From: Micromonospora sp. FIMYZ51
GTDB lineage: Bacteria > Actinomycetota > Actinomycetes > Mycobacteriales > Micromonosporaceae
Direction of reading: 5' to 3'
NCBI RefSeq assembly: GCF_038246755.1
Contig: NZ_CP134706.1
Coordinates: forward strand, 1,612,001-1,676,000
DNA: 64,000 nt
In this document: positions 18,688 through 29,085 of the stretch, piece by piece
Position numbering within the stretch: the stretch's first letter is position 1
Layout of the letters: the number at the start of each line of letters is the position of its first letter
Notes under the pieces: model-generated
The model's input: only the letters and a program-made list of their open reading frames with translations
What the model was told of the DNA's origin: nothing
Database searches by the model: none
Position numbers and translations under genes: made by a program

Positions 18688-19506
18688 GTGCAGATGCCGG
18701 ACGGGCTGCCCGCCAAGATCGACCTCTCCCGGCCCAGCGCGGCCCGGGTGTACGACTACTTCCTCGGCGGTGCCCACAACTTCGAGATCGACCGGCAGTT
18801 GGCCGAGCAGATCGCGGCCATGACGCCAAACCTGCCGGCCACCATGCGGGCCGGCCGGGAGTTCCTGCGTCGGGCCGTACGGGCGCTGCTCGATGCCGGC
18901 GTCGACCAGTTCCTGGACATCGGCTCCGGCATCCCCACCGTCGGCAACGTGCACGAGGTCGCCCAGGCCGCGAACCCGAAGGCCCGGGTCGTCTACGTCG
19001 ACATCGACCCGGTGGCGGTGGCGCACAGCCGGGACCTGCTGGCCGGCAACGACCTGACCGGGGTCGTCCACGCTGACCTGCGCGACCCGGACCTGATCCT
19101 GGCCGAGGCGCGCCGGCTGGAACTGCTCGACTTCGACCGGCCGGTGGGCATCCTGCTGGCCGGCGTGGTCCACTTCGTCCCGGACGCCGACCGTCCCGGC
19201 GAGATCCTGGCGACCCTGCGGGCCGCCACCGCGCCCGGCAGCCATCTGGTCGTCTCCCACTCCACCTTCGAAGACCAGCCGCAGGAGATGCTGGACGCGC
19301 AGCGGCTGTCGGCGCGTACCGCCACCGAGATCACCCTGCGCTCCCGCGCCGAGATCACCGGCTTCTTCGGCGACTGGACGATCCTCGAACCGGGGGTGGT
19401 GCACATGGAGCTGTGGCGGCCGGACTCACCGTCCGAGGTGGCCGCCGACGCGCAGCGGTTCGGCGCCTTCGGTGGCGTGGCCCGGAACGACCGGCCTGCG
19501 GGCTGA
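18688..19506 (+). CDS. SAM-dependent methyltransferase (DUF574 / Methyltransf_19 type)
   Basis: The 272-residue product begins with the hallmark IDLSRPSAARVYDYFLGGAHN of this actinobacterial family. It has a Rossmann SAM-binding site FLDIGSGIPT near residue 77 and an acidic strand end YVDIDPVAV. The substrate of the family is unknown, and members are greatly expanded in Micromonospora and Streptomyces. The start is GTG 18688 (ATG 18694 also possible). Three bases separate its stop from the next start, so it forms an operon with the GGDEF-EAL gene. Confidence 0.9.
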   Translation: MQMPDGLPAKIDLSRPSAARVYDYFLGGAHNFEIDRQLAEQIAAMTPNLPATMRAGREFLRRAVRALLDAGVDQFLDIGSGIPTVGNVHEVAQAANPKARVVYVDIDPVAVAHSRDLLAGNDLTGVVHADLRDPDLILAEARRLELLDFDRPVGILLAGVVHFVPDADRPGEILATLRAATAPGSHLVVSHSTFEDQPQEMLDAQRLSARTATEITLRSRAEITGFFGDWTILEPGVVHMELWRPDSPSEVAADAQRFGAFGGVARNDRPAG

Positions 19507-19509
19507 CCG

Positions 19510-21744
19510 ATGGCCGGGGTCGACGCCGTCGGCGGAAACGCCGTCGACCGCACCGGCGCTCAGCGTTACGCGGCCGAGTGGGCCAAGGCCGTACGCCGGC
19601 TCGGCTTCGTGCCGCTGAGCGCGGCCGAGACCGAACGGTTGCTGCTGGCGCACACCCTGCGCCTGGCCGACGTCCTGCGCACCGGGGAGGCGGTCGCCGC
19701 GGTGGCGGCGGAGGTCGGCCGGGCTCTGGTGGCGGCGAACCTGACCGAGCCGGAGATGATCGAGTGGTCGGTGCAGGCCCTTGCCGACCGGTTCCCGGCC
19801 CAGGTGCTCAGGGTGCGATCCGCCCCCGGTGCGGGGAGCGGTTCCGGCGGGCTCGGCGATCCCGGCGAGTCCGGCGACGCGGGCGGGTCCGGCGATGCCG
19901 GCGGGCTTGACGATGCGGGCGGGCTGGGGGAGCGGATCGCCGCCGCGCAGGGTGGCCTGGCCGCTGGCTTCGCCCGCGCCCTGCGCGACCGTACCTTCGC
20001 CCACCAGGAGCGGATCGCCCGTTCCGCCTGGCAGGCCCGGGACGCCGTGGAGCAGGCGTTGCGGGACAGCGAGGCCCGGTTCCGGGCGGTGTTCCGGGGA
20101 GCGGCGATCGGCATCGGCATCGCCGACATCGACGGCACCATCATCGACGTCAACCAGCCCTTCGCCGACATGCTCGGCTACCCGGTCGAGGAACTGCGGC
20201 AGCTGAATGTCGCGGCGCTGTTCCACCCCGACGACGCCCCCGGGATGGCCGAGCTGTACCGGGGACTGATCGAGGGCAAACACGACAGCGTACGGGTCGA
20301 GAAGCGTTACTACCGCAAGGACGGCAGCGCCGTCTGGACGGACCTGGCGGCCTCGCTGATCCGGCACGACGACGGTCGGCCCCGGTTCACCGTCGCCATG
20401 GTGGAGGACATCACCGAGCGGTACGAGCTGCAACGCCGGCTACGCTTCCAGGCGCTGCACGACCCGCTCACCGACCTGCCCAACCGGACGCTGTTCTTCG
20501 AGACGTTGGACGGGTTGCTGAGCTCGGGAGGCCGGGTCGGGCTCTGCTTCCTCGATCTCGACGGATTCAAGGCGATCAACGACAGCCTCGGCCACGACCT
20601 CGGCGACCGGCTGCTCGTGACGATCGCCCGCCGGCTCGCCGGCTGCGTGGCGGAACAGGGCTACCTGGTCGCCCGGATGGGCGGCGACGAGTTCGTCATC
20701 CTGGTCGACGGTGCCCCCGGAGTCGACGCCGTGATCGCGGTGGCCGAGGCGGCCCTGGCCGCGGTCTCCGCCCCGGTGTTCGTCGACGACCAGCAGCTGA
20801 TGGTGTCGGCAAGCATCGGCATCGTCGACTCCGAGCACGTCGGCACCAGCGCCGCCGAGCTGATGAAGGCCGCCGACACCACGCTGTACTGGGCCAAGGC
20901 CGAGGGGCGGGGCCGGTGGGCGGCCTACGACCCGGAACGCACCGCCCGGGACATCGCCCGGTCGGCCCTGGTCGCCGGGCTGCCGGTGGCGCTGGAGCGG
21001 GGCGAGTTCGTGCTGCACTACCAGCCGATCGTGTCGCTGCTGGACGGACGGATGCTGGCCGTCGAGGCACTGGTCCGCTGGCAGCACCCCGAACTGGGGC
21101 TGATCGGCCCGGACCGGTTCATCGGGCTGGCCGAGGAGACCGGCCTGATCGTCCGGCTCGGTGCGTTGGTGCTGCGGCAGGCGTGCCTGGACGCCAAGCG
21201 CTGGCACGCCGAGTTCCCCGACGCCCGGCTGGTGGTGAGCGTGAACCTGGCCGCCCGCCAGGCCGACGCCCCGGCGATCGTGGACACCGTGGCCGACGCC
21301 CTGGCCAGCAGCGGGCTACCGGCGGAGCTGCTGCAACTGGAGCTGACCGAGAGCGCGGTGATGGGCTCGGCGGGTGAGCCGCTGCGTACGCTGTACCGGC
21401 TCGCCGCCCTCGGCGTACGGCTGGCGATCGACGACTTCGGCACCGGCTATTCGAACCTCGCGTACCTGCGCCGGCTGCCGATCACCTGCCTCAAACTGGC
21501 CGCGCCCTTCGTCGAGGGCATCCGGGCCGACGAGCCGGACGCCGCCGACCACCGGGACGAGCGGATCGTGGACGCCCTGGTGCGGCTGGCGCACGCCCTG
21601 GAACTCTGGGTCACCGCCGAGGGGGTGGAGACCGAGGCGCAGGCCGAGCGGCTACGCGCGCTACGCTGCGACACCGCACAGGGCCGCCTGTTCGGCCCAC
21701 CCGCACCCGCCGACACCATCTCCACCCGCCTGGATGGCGGGTAA
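19510..21744 (+). CDS. Cyclic-di-GMP turnover protein: PAS-GGDEF-EAL
   Basis: The 744-residue protein is predicted cytoplasmic. An N-terminal helical region (1-100) leads to a Gly/Asp-rich disordered insert (about 100-140), then a PAS domain (about 190-310). The diguanylate cyclase domain has MGGDEF intact near residue 390, and the phosphodiesterase domain has EALVRW near 519, DDFGTGYSNLAYLRRLPI near 641 and AEGVETEAQ. Both catalytic signatures are complete, so it could synthesise and degrade c-di-GMP under PAS control. In actinobacteria c-di-GMP governs development through BldD. It is co-transcribed with a methyltransferase, a pairing with no obvious reason. Confidence 0.94.
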   Translation: MAGVDAVGGNAVDRTGAQRYAAEWAKAVRRLGFVPLSAAETERLLLAHTLRLADVLRTGEAVAAVAAEVGRALVAANLTEPEMIEWSVQALADRFPAQVLRVRSAPGAGSGSGGLGDPGESGDAGGSGDAGGLDDAGGLGERIAAAQGGLAAGFARALRDRTFAHQERIARSAWQARDAVEQALRDSEARFRAVFRGAAIGIGIADIDGTIIDVNQPFADMLGYPVEELRQLNVAALFHPDDAPGMAELYRGLIEGKHDSVRVEKRYYRKDGSAVWTDLAASLIRHDDGRPRFTVAMVEDITERYELQRRLRFQALHDPLTDLPNRTLFFETLDGLLSSGGRVGLCFLDLDGFKAINDSLGHDLGDRLLVTIARRLAGCVAEQGYLVARMGGDEFVILVDGAPGVDAVIAVAEAALAAVSAPVFVDDQQLMVSASIGIVDSEHVGTSAAELMKAADTTLYWAKAEGRGRWAAYDPERTARDIARSALVAGLPVALERGEFVLHYQPIVSLLDGRMLAVEALVRWQHPELGLIGPDRFIGLAEETGLIVRLGALVLRQACLDAKRWHAEFPDARLVVSVNLAARQADAPAIVDTVADALASSGLPAELLQLELTESAVMGSAGEPLRTLYRLAALGVRLAIDDFGTGYSNLAYLRRLPITCLKLAAPFVEGIRADEPDAADHRDERIVDALVRLAHALELWVTAEGVETEAQAERLRALRCDTAQGRLFGPPAPADTISTRLDGG

Positions 21745-21793
21745 GGAAGGGCCCCCTATTAACGCCTGCGGTAGAGGAAGGGCCCCTTTTTAA
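21745..21793. repeat. Two reverse-oriented copies of the TTAATAAGGGGCCCTTCCT-type repeat
   Basis: GGAAGGGCCCCCTATTAAC begins at 21745 and GGAAGGGCCCCTTTTTAAC at 21775, with GGTAGA preceding the second copy. This is the reverse complement of the pair at 4841-4893, including the CTACC flank. It starts directly after the GGDEF-EAL stop. Confidence 0.7.
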
Positions 21794-21822
21794 CAGTTGA
21801 AGCGATCGGATGGGGAGCCGAC

Positions 21823-22323
21823 GTGAGCCTGACAGAAACCGGTGCCCTGGTGTCGGTGATCACCGCGTTGGCCATCCTCGCCGGACTGGCCGGGGTGGTG
21901 GTGCCCGGCCTGCCGGCGTTGCCGCTGTGCTGGGGCGGGGTACTCGTGTGGGCGTTGTTCGGCGACGCCGGTGCCGGGCGCTGGCTGGTGCTCGCGGCGG
22001 CCACCGTGGTCGCCCTGGGCGGCACCGTGGTCAAGTACGCCTGGCCGGGCCGCAACCTCAAGCGGGCCGGCGTGCCCACCTCCACGCTGCTCGTCGGCGC
22101 GCTGCTCGGCCTGGTGGGCTTCTTCGTCATCCCGGTCGTCGGGCTGGTCATCGGTTTCGTCGGCGGCATCTTCCTGATGGAACGGTTGCGGCTGGGCGAC
22201 ACCCGGCTGGCCTGGCCGGCGACCAAACAGGCGGTCGGCGCGGCCGGGCTGGCGATGCTTATCGAGTTCCTCGCCGGGGTGGTGATCGGCGTGCTCTGGG
22301 TGGCCGGCCTGGTGCTGACCTGA
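21823..22323 (+). CDS. DUF456 family membrane protein
   Basis: The 166-residue product has four to five hydrophobic helices rich in Gly (LAGVVVPGLPALPLCWGG, IPVVGLVIGFVGGIFLMERLR), matching DUF456. The Gly-zipper-like segments resemble glycine-rich membrane oligomers. Function is unknown. A GTG start is used. It follows the repeat pair and is followed by a non-coding region of about 340 bp. Confidence 0.88.
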   Translation: MSLTETGALVSVITALAILAGLAGVVVPGLPALPLCWGGVLVWALFGDAGAGRWLVLAAATVVALGGTVVKYAWPGRNLKRAGVPTSTLLVGALLGLVGFFVIPVVGLVIGFVGGIFLMERLRLGDTRLAWPATKQAVGAAGLAMLIEFLAGVVIGVLWVAGLVLT

Positions 22324-22662
22324 GCCGTGCTGCCGGGCGGCGCGGGGCGAAGCCAGGGTAGGGCGCAGCGCCGTACCCGAGAGAGAGGTGACGTGCCCCG
22401 CGCCGCCGCGGCTGCCGGGCCGTTCCGAGGGCCCGGGTCGGCCCGTCGCGATCGGGCCTGGTCACAAGCCCAAGCATGGGGTACGCCCGACCGCCCGGCA
22501 AGGCAATTGTGGGTCCGCCGGTCGACGTCACCTGCGCCGAGCCGGCGCGACGGCAGGGTCGGCCGGTCGACGTCAGCTGCGCCGAGCCGGTGCAGCGGCC
22601 GGGTCCGCCGGTCGACGTCAGCTGCGCCGAGCCGGCGCGACGGCAGGGGCGGCCGGTCGACG
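22324..22662. other. Non-coding gap with a long-range inverted repeat and tandem repeats
   Basis: This gap of about 340 bp between convergent genes holds a 13-bp GC-rich inverted repeat (22336-22348 with 22395-22407), which can close a hairpin after the DUF456 gene. It also holds the 45-bp tandem repeats from 22518. All frames across it give low-complexity Arg/Gly/Ala translations, and no convincing gene is seen. Confidence 0.6.
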
Positions 22663-22690
22663 TCAGCTGCGCCGAGCCGGCGCGACGGTC
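22518..22690. repeat. Four 45-bp tandem repeats running into the SDR gene end
   Basis: Units start at 22518, 22563, 22608 and 22653 (the last is partial). Each contains GTCGAC and most contain CAGCTG, both short palindromes, within CCGGTCGACGTCAGCTGCGC. The stop codon of the minus-strand SDR gene lies inside the fourth unit (22663-22665), so the repeat supplies the gene's last codons. Confidence 0.85.
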
Positions 22691-23571
22691 AGTGGGAACG
22701 GCACGCCGGTCAGTTCTTCGGACACCCGCCACAGGCGGCGGGCGACGGCGTCGTCCTGGGCGGCCTTGGACCGGCCGACGAGCTTGGGTGCGCCGCGTCC
22801 TTGCAGAAAGCCGCCGGGGCCGGCGTAGCTGCCGCCCGGGATGTCGGCCACCGCCGCGTAGAGCGTGGGAAGCGCGCCGTCCTCTTCACTCTGGGCGAAC
22901 CAGTTGACGGCGGTGGTGTGCAGCAGACGCCTCGGCAGCGGTGCGCCGTCGAGATGCCCGAGCAGGTTGGTGGTCGCCAGACCGGGGTGCGCGGCGGTCG
23001 CGAGCACCGGTGCAGCGGCCTCGGTGAGCCGGCGCTGTAGTTCGGCGGTGAACAGCAGGTTCGCCAGCTTCGACTGCGCGTACGCGCGAAACGCCTGGTA
23101 GGGCTTGCGCTCCCAGTTGAGGTCGTCGAAGTCGATCGTGCCGGCTCGGTGTGCGTTTGAGGAGACCGTGACCACTCGGCCCCGGATCCGTGGCAGTAGC
23201 AGGTTGGTGAGCGCGAAGTGCCCGAGGTGGTTGGTGCCGAACTGAAGTTCGAAGCCGTCGGCGGTGCGGCCGAGCGGCGGGATCATCAGGCCGGCGTTGT
23301 TGATCAGCACGTCGATCGGCTCGGTGTACGTCTCGGCGAACGTACGCACCGAACTGAGGTCGGCGAGGTCGAGTCGGCGTACGGCGACATCGCCGGCCAT
23401 TGTCGCGGCGGCGGCCTTCCCCTTGGCCAGGTCACGGACGGCGAGCACGACGCGGGCGCCCTTGGCGGCGAGCGCGCGGGCGGCGGTGCGGCCGATGCCG
23501 CTGTTTCCGCCGGTGACGATGACGGTCCGGCCGGTCATGGCGGGGAGCTGGCCGATCGTGAATGTTGTCAT
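22663..23571 (-). CDS. Short-chain dehydrogenase/reductase (retinol-dehydrogenase-like)
   Basis: The 302-residue SDR has the cofactor motif TGGNSGIGRTAA, the structural NNAG (LINNAGLMIPPLG), catalytic Ser in VVTVSSNAH, and Tyr/Lys in YAQSKLAN. The length and the NWERKPYQAFRAY segment fit the large-SDR group that acts on hydrophobic aldehydes or ketones, with NADPH likely. The ATG at 23571 is used because the promoter lies just upstream; further ATGs at 23607 fall inside the -35 region. It is divergent from a TetR regulator with a shared region of only 63 bp, so TetR probably represses it. Confidence 0.9.
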   Translation of the reverse strand: MTTFTIGQLPAMTGRTVIVTGGNSGIGRTAARALAAKGARVVLAVRDLAKGKAAAATMAGDVAVRRLDLADLSSVRTFAETYTEPIDVLINNAGLMIPPLGRTADGFELQFGTNHLGHFALTNLLLPRIRGRVVTVSSNAHRAGTIDFDDLNWERKPYQAFRAYAQSKLANLLFTAELQRRLTEAAAPVLATAAHPGLATTNLLGHLDGAPLPRRLLHTTAVNWFAQSEEDGALPTLYAAVADIPGGSYAGPGGFLQGRGAPKLVGRSKAAQDDAVARRLWRVSEELTGVPFPLTVAPARRS

Positions 23572-23578
23572 GAGAAAC

Positions 23579-23607
23579 AATGTATGCGGTGTCAACAATG
23601 ATGTCAA
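23579..23607 (-). promoter_or_regulatory. Sigma-70-type promoter and TetR operator for the SDR gene
   Basis: On the minus strand TTGACA (23607-23602) is followed after exactly 17 bp by TACATT (23584-23579). TTGACA is repeated 12 bp further down, giving TGTCAAC direct repeats on the plus strand (23590-23596 and 23602-23608). This is an unusually good consensus promoter for this genome, and the repeats are the best candidate binding site for the adjacent TetR. Confidence 0.7.
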
Positions 23608-23634
23608 CGACTACATTTGGCTAGAGTGGAGCCC

Positions 23635-26180
<2,546 letters not shown>

Positions 26181-26190
<10 letters not shown>

Positions 26191-26948
26191 GATTCCGCCG
26201 CTTTCCTGATCAAATCCAGGGATTGGGCTCGGGAGAGGCACTCACCCCTGATGCGTTCCCACCTTCGGCTGAGCGTAGCAACTTCCTCGGCTCCCGTAAC
26301 GATCTCTGCCCGCGCTTGACTGTCCGCGTGGGCGACGTACTCACCGCCGGGCAGTTCAGCGATGATGAAGCCGCCACCGAGACCTGGGTACATCCCGACA
26401 TCCTTCGGTACGACAAGCACCTGCAACGCAGGTAGCGCCGCGCACGCCGCGAGGTGTGTGACCTGCTCGCGCATCAGCTCGCGGTTTCCATAGGCCGACT
26501 GGTAGAGCACCCCCTCGAAGACTGCGGCGACGAACATCGGGGGACGGTCGCGGCGCAGGATGGCTTGCCGGTCCAGCCGCGACGCGACGAGTTCATCGAC
26601 ATCACTAGAGGCCAGCATCTCGCCGGCGAGCGTGGCCCGCGCGTACGCCTCGGTTTGCAGGAGGCCAGGAATCCAGGTGTGTTCGAACCAGCGCAGGGCC
26701 ACTGCCTCGCGTTCCCAGTCGACCCACTCGCGCAGCCATTGCGGCTCGCGCCGCCTGAGGACATCGGGCCACAGATCACCAACGTCCCGGCCGAGGAGTG
26801 CGGCCACCTTCGCGCGTCGCCGAGGCTGAGGAATGCGTCCCGGCGAGATCCAACGCGCCGCTGTCTTGGGATCCACCCCGGTCTGAGCTGCCAAGCTCTC
26901 GGCCGTTTCGCCGGCCTCGGCCATGGCTGCTTGAAGTGCAAGGTTCAT
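26181..26948 (-). CDS. XRE-family regulator with DUF5753 domain
   Basis: The 255-residue product has an N-terminal helix-turn-helix (about 5-60) with ESLAAQTGVDPKTAARWISPGRIPQPRRRAKVAALLG. A DUF5753 domain follows (about 75-250), with WFEHTWIPGLLQTEAYARA and LRRDRPPMFVAAVFEGVL. Such regulators pair with small DUF397 proteins, and some govern development or antibiotic production. It is slightly shorter than typical members because the HTH lacks the usual N-terminal extension. GGAGGCAGG directly precedes the ATG. It is divergent from the small ORFs at 27139 onward. Confidence 0.92.
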
Positions 26949-27138
26949 CCTGCCTCCGCAATGGATGTCCTGGACGTCCCTGAGAATAGATGAACGTCGT
27001 GTACTGATCCCATCACTGTCGGCAAGTGTTGCTCATGCGGGCTTGCTCTGTCGGGATCGGCGGTGGGGTGGGCTTCTGCGCGGGGTCGCCCTGCTTCGGC
27101 CGGGTGGGGCGACCCCCTCCACGGTCGAGGAGGTCGAC

Positions 27139-27222
27139 ATGTCTGTCCGTTCGCACCCGCTTGCCGTACCGTGCCTCGTGGCCTGGGACCACGCCGCAGG
27201 CCGCAGATGGCGCGTGCGCTGA
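27139..27222 (+). CDS. Possible 27-residue ORF with perfect Shine-Dalgarno
   Basis: ATG 27139 is preceded by GAGGAGG at five bases, one of the best ribosome-binding sites in the window. The peptide is basic with one Cys and ends GRRWRVR. Its TGA overlaps the ATG of the next ORF (TGATG at 27220-27224), a coupling arrangement. It may be a leader peptide for the following gene. No homologue is recognised. Confidence 0.4.
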   Translation: MSVRSHPLAVPCLVAWDHAAGRRWRVR

Positions 27223-27476
27223 TGGGGCGTCGGGTGGTCCCGCACGTGGCGATGCGTCCGCTCTGGCGGTGCCGCAACTGTGCTGCCGAGTGGCCGTGCC
27301 AGCCGGCCCGGCTGGCCCTGTTGGTGGAGTACCGGCAGGACCGGATCGGATTGTTGCTCTACCTGAGCGGGTTGATGGCGGAGGCCCGGGATCAGCTTGC
27401 CCAGCTCAACCCGGAGCACGTCCCGGACCTGTACGACCGCTTTCTCGGCTGGGCCCGGCGTCGGGATCGGCAGTGA
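27222..27476 (+). CDS. Small Cys-containing protein of an actinobacterial hypothetical family
   Basis: The 84-residue product contains RPLWRCRNCAAEWPCQPARLALLVEY, DRIGLLLYLSG, and a C-terminal LYDRFLGWARRR. I recall a Micromonospora/Streptomyces family with this pattern, usually found beside XRE/DUF5753 regulators and sometimes labelled flavin reductase without good reason. The three cysteines (C-x2-C and a later C) could bind a metal, but this is a guess. The ATG at 27222 overlaps the preceding stop; ATG 27207 is an in-frame alternative. It is divergent from the XRE-DUF397 operon. Confidence 0.7.
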   Translation: MGRRVVPHVAMRPLWRCRNCAAEWPCQPARLALLVEYRQDRIGLLLYLSGLMAEARDQLAQLNPEHVPDLYDRFLGWARRRDRQ

Positions 27477-27561
27477 CTCAGGCGGAGACCGGGCCGCAGG
27501 TCGATAGTGTCGGGTATCGGACTGCGCGAACAATTGTCCGTCAGCGCGAGACACACCAGGT

Positions 27562-28914
27562 ATGACGACACAACTCGCGACACCCGCCACCACGCATCGC
27601 AGGACCGTACGGTCTCGCCGTCAGCTCGGCATCGCCGCTGTCGGCGTCGCCGTGCTCGGCGGCCTCGCCGTCGTGCCTGCCGCCGCTTCCGCCGTACCGC
27701 CAGCTACCACCCGGATCAGTGTGGACAGCACGGGCGGCCAGGCCGTCGAGTACCGCAGCGAGCCCTTCGGGGTGAGCGCGGACGGCCAGTACGTCGCCTT
27801 CACCTCTGCCGCGCCGAACCTGACGCCGGGCGACACAAACGAGACCTGGGACGTGCTGATCCGCGACCGTCGAACCGGCACCACGAGTCGCGTCAGCCAG
27901 TCGACTGCGGGAGTTGCGGGCGACAGCTCCAGCTACGGCCACTCGCTGAGCCCAGATGGCCGCTACGTCTCCTTCACCTCCGAAGCCGCCAATCTGGTGC
28001 CCGGCGACACCAACGGGGCCTCCGACGGCTTCATCCACGACCGCCGCACGGGCCGCACCAGCCGGGTCACGCTTACCGACGGCGACGCCCAGGCCGATGC
28101 CCGCAGCTACGCACCGGCGATCAGCGCCGACGGCCGGTTCGTGGCGTTCGTCTCCGACGCCACGAACCTGGTGTCGGGTGACACCAACGGCGTGGCCGAC
28201 ATTTTCCTGCGGGACCGACAGGCCGGTACCACCGTCCGGGTCAGCGGCACGAACGCCGATGCGGCGTCCGACGCACCGGCGATCAGCGCCGACGGCCGGT
28301 TCGTGGCGTTCACCTCCGAAGCCACGAATCTGGTGCCCGGCGACACCAACGGCACAGCCGACGTCTTCCTCCGTGACCTGCGTACCGGCAGCCTCCGGCG
28401 GGCCAACGTCGCCACCTCCGGCGGACAGGCGAACGGTCTCACCGTCTCCCCGACGGTGAGCGCGGACGGCCGGTTCGTGGCGTTCAGCTCCGAGGCCACG
28501 AATCTGGTGTCGGGCGACACCAATGGTGTGGCCGACGTGTTCGTCCGGGACCTGCGCGCCGGCACGACCGCCCGGGTCAGCGTGCCGGCCGCCGGTGGGC
28601 AGGCCGGCGGGGGCAGCAGTTACGGCCCGATGATGAGCGCGGACGGCCGGTTCGTGGCGTTCAGCTCCGAGGCCACGAATCTGGTGTCGGGCGACACCAA
28701 TGGTGTGGCCGACGTGTTCGTCCGGGACCTGCGCGCCGGCACGACCGTCCGGGCCAGCCTGGCAGCCGACGGCGGAGAGGGCAACGACGCCAGCTACAAC
28801 GGGGTGGTCACCCGGGACGGCCGGCACGTCGCCTTCGCCTCGGCGGCCACGAATCTGGTGCCCGGCGACACCAACGGCGTGATCGACGTGTTCCTGCGCC
28901 GCATGCCCGGCTGA
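27562..28914 (+). CDS. Secreted TolB/PD40-like seven-bladed beta-propeller protein
   Basis: The 450-residue product has a signal peptide (about 1-45) with basic residues, the hydrophobic core LGIAAVGVAVLGGLAVVPAAA and a likely cut after ASA. The rest consists of seven repeats with the consensus SADGRFVAFSSEATNLV followed by GDTNG-ADVF-RDL, i.e. WD40-like PD40 blades. There is no catalytic domain or anchor, so it is probably an extracellular binding scaffold. The GDTN turns could bind calcium; that is inference. Blades five and six are recent copies (114 identical bases). No operon partner is visible. Confidence 0.9.
   Translation: MTTQLATPATTHRRTVRSRRQLGIAAVGVAVLGGLAVVPAAASAVPPATTRISVDSTGGQAVEYRSEPFGVSADGQYVAFTSAAPNLTPGDTNETWDVLIRDRRTGTTSRVSQSTAGVAGDSSSYGHSLSPDGRYVSFTSEAANLVPGDTNGASDGFIHDRRTGRTSRVTLTDGDAQADARSYAPAISADGRFVAFVSDATNLVSGDTNGVADIFLRDRQAGTTVRVSGTNADAASDAPAISADGRFVAFTSEATNLVPGDTNGTADVFLRDLRTGSLRRANVATSGGQANGLTVSPTVSADGRFVAFSSEATNLVSGDTNGVADVFVRDLRAGTTARVSVPAAGGQAGGGSSYGPMMSADGRFVAFSSEATNLVSGDTNGVADVFVRDLRAGTTVRASLAADGGEGNDASYNGVVTRDGRHVAFASAATNLVPGDTNGVIDVFLRRMPG
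28457..28747 (+). repeat. Perfect 114-bp internal duplication in the propeller gene
   Basis: Bases 28457-28570 and 28634-28747 are identical over 114 bp, offset by 177 bp (59 codons, one blade). The other blades are more diverged, so this is a recent duplication or gene conversion. Confidence 0.88.
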
Positions 28915-29036
28915 TCCCCGCTCCAGCCATCCGGCGATGAGACGGGTCGGGTCCAGCACGGTGATGGTGCTGGGCTCGACCCGCGGCCCCTGCGGTTTGC
29001 GGGGGGAGGGCGAGGGGGTACGAGCGGAGCGTCTTG

Positions 29037-29065
29037 TTGACGGTGATCGGCTCGGCCGGTAGACC
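29037..29065 (+). promoter_or_regulatory. Sigma-70-like promoter for the glutamine synthetase-like gene
   Basis: TTGACG (29037-29042) and TAGACC (29060-29065) are separated by exactly 17 bp, about 20 bp before the ATG at 29086, which has GGAGG upstream. Confidence 0.6.
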
Positions 29066-29085
29066 ATTGTGATGGAGGCTGGCGG

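Noticed and set aside
22518..22690. CRISPR array
   Set aside because: The units are directly abutting 45-bp tandem repeats without unique spacers, and no cas genes are present.
22388..22828. Plus-strand frame through the 45-bp repeats
   Set aside because: A repetitive Arg/Gly/Ala translation with no Shine-Dalgarno and overlap with the SDR gene; a by-product of the repeat.
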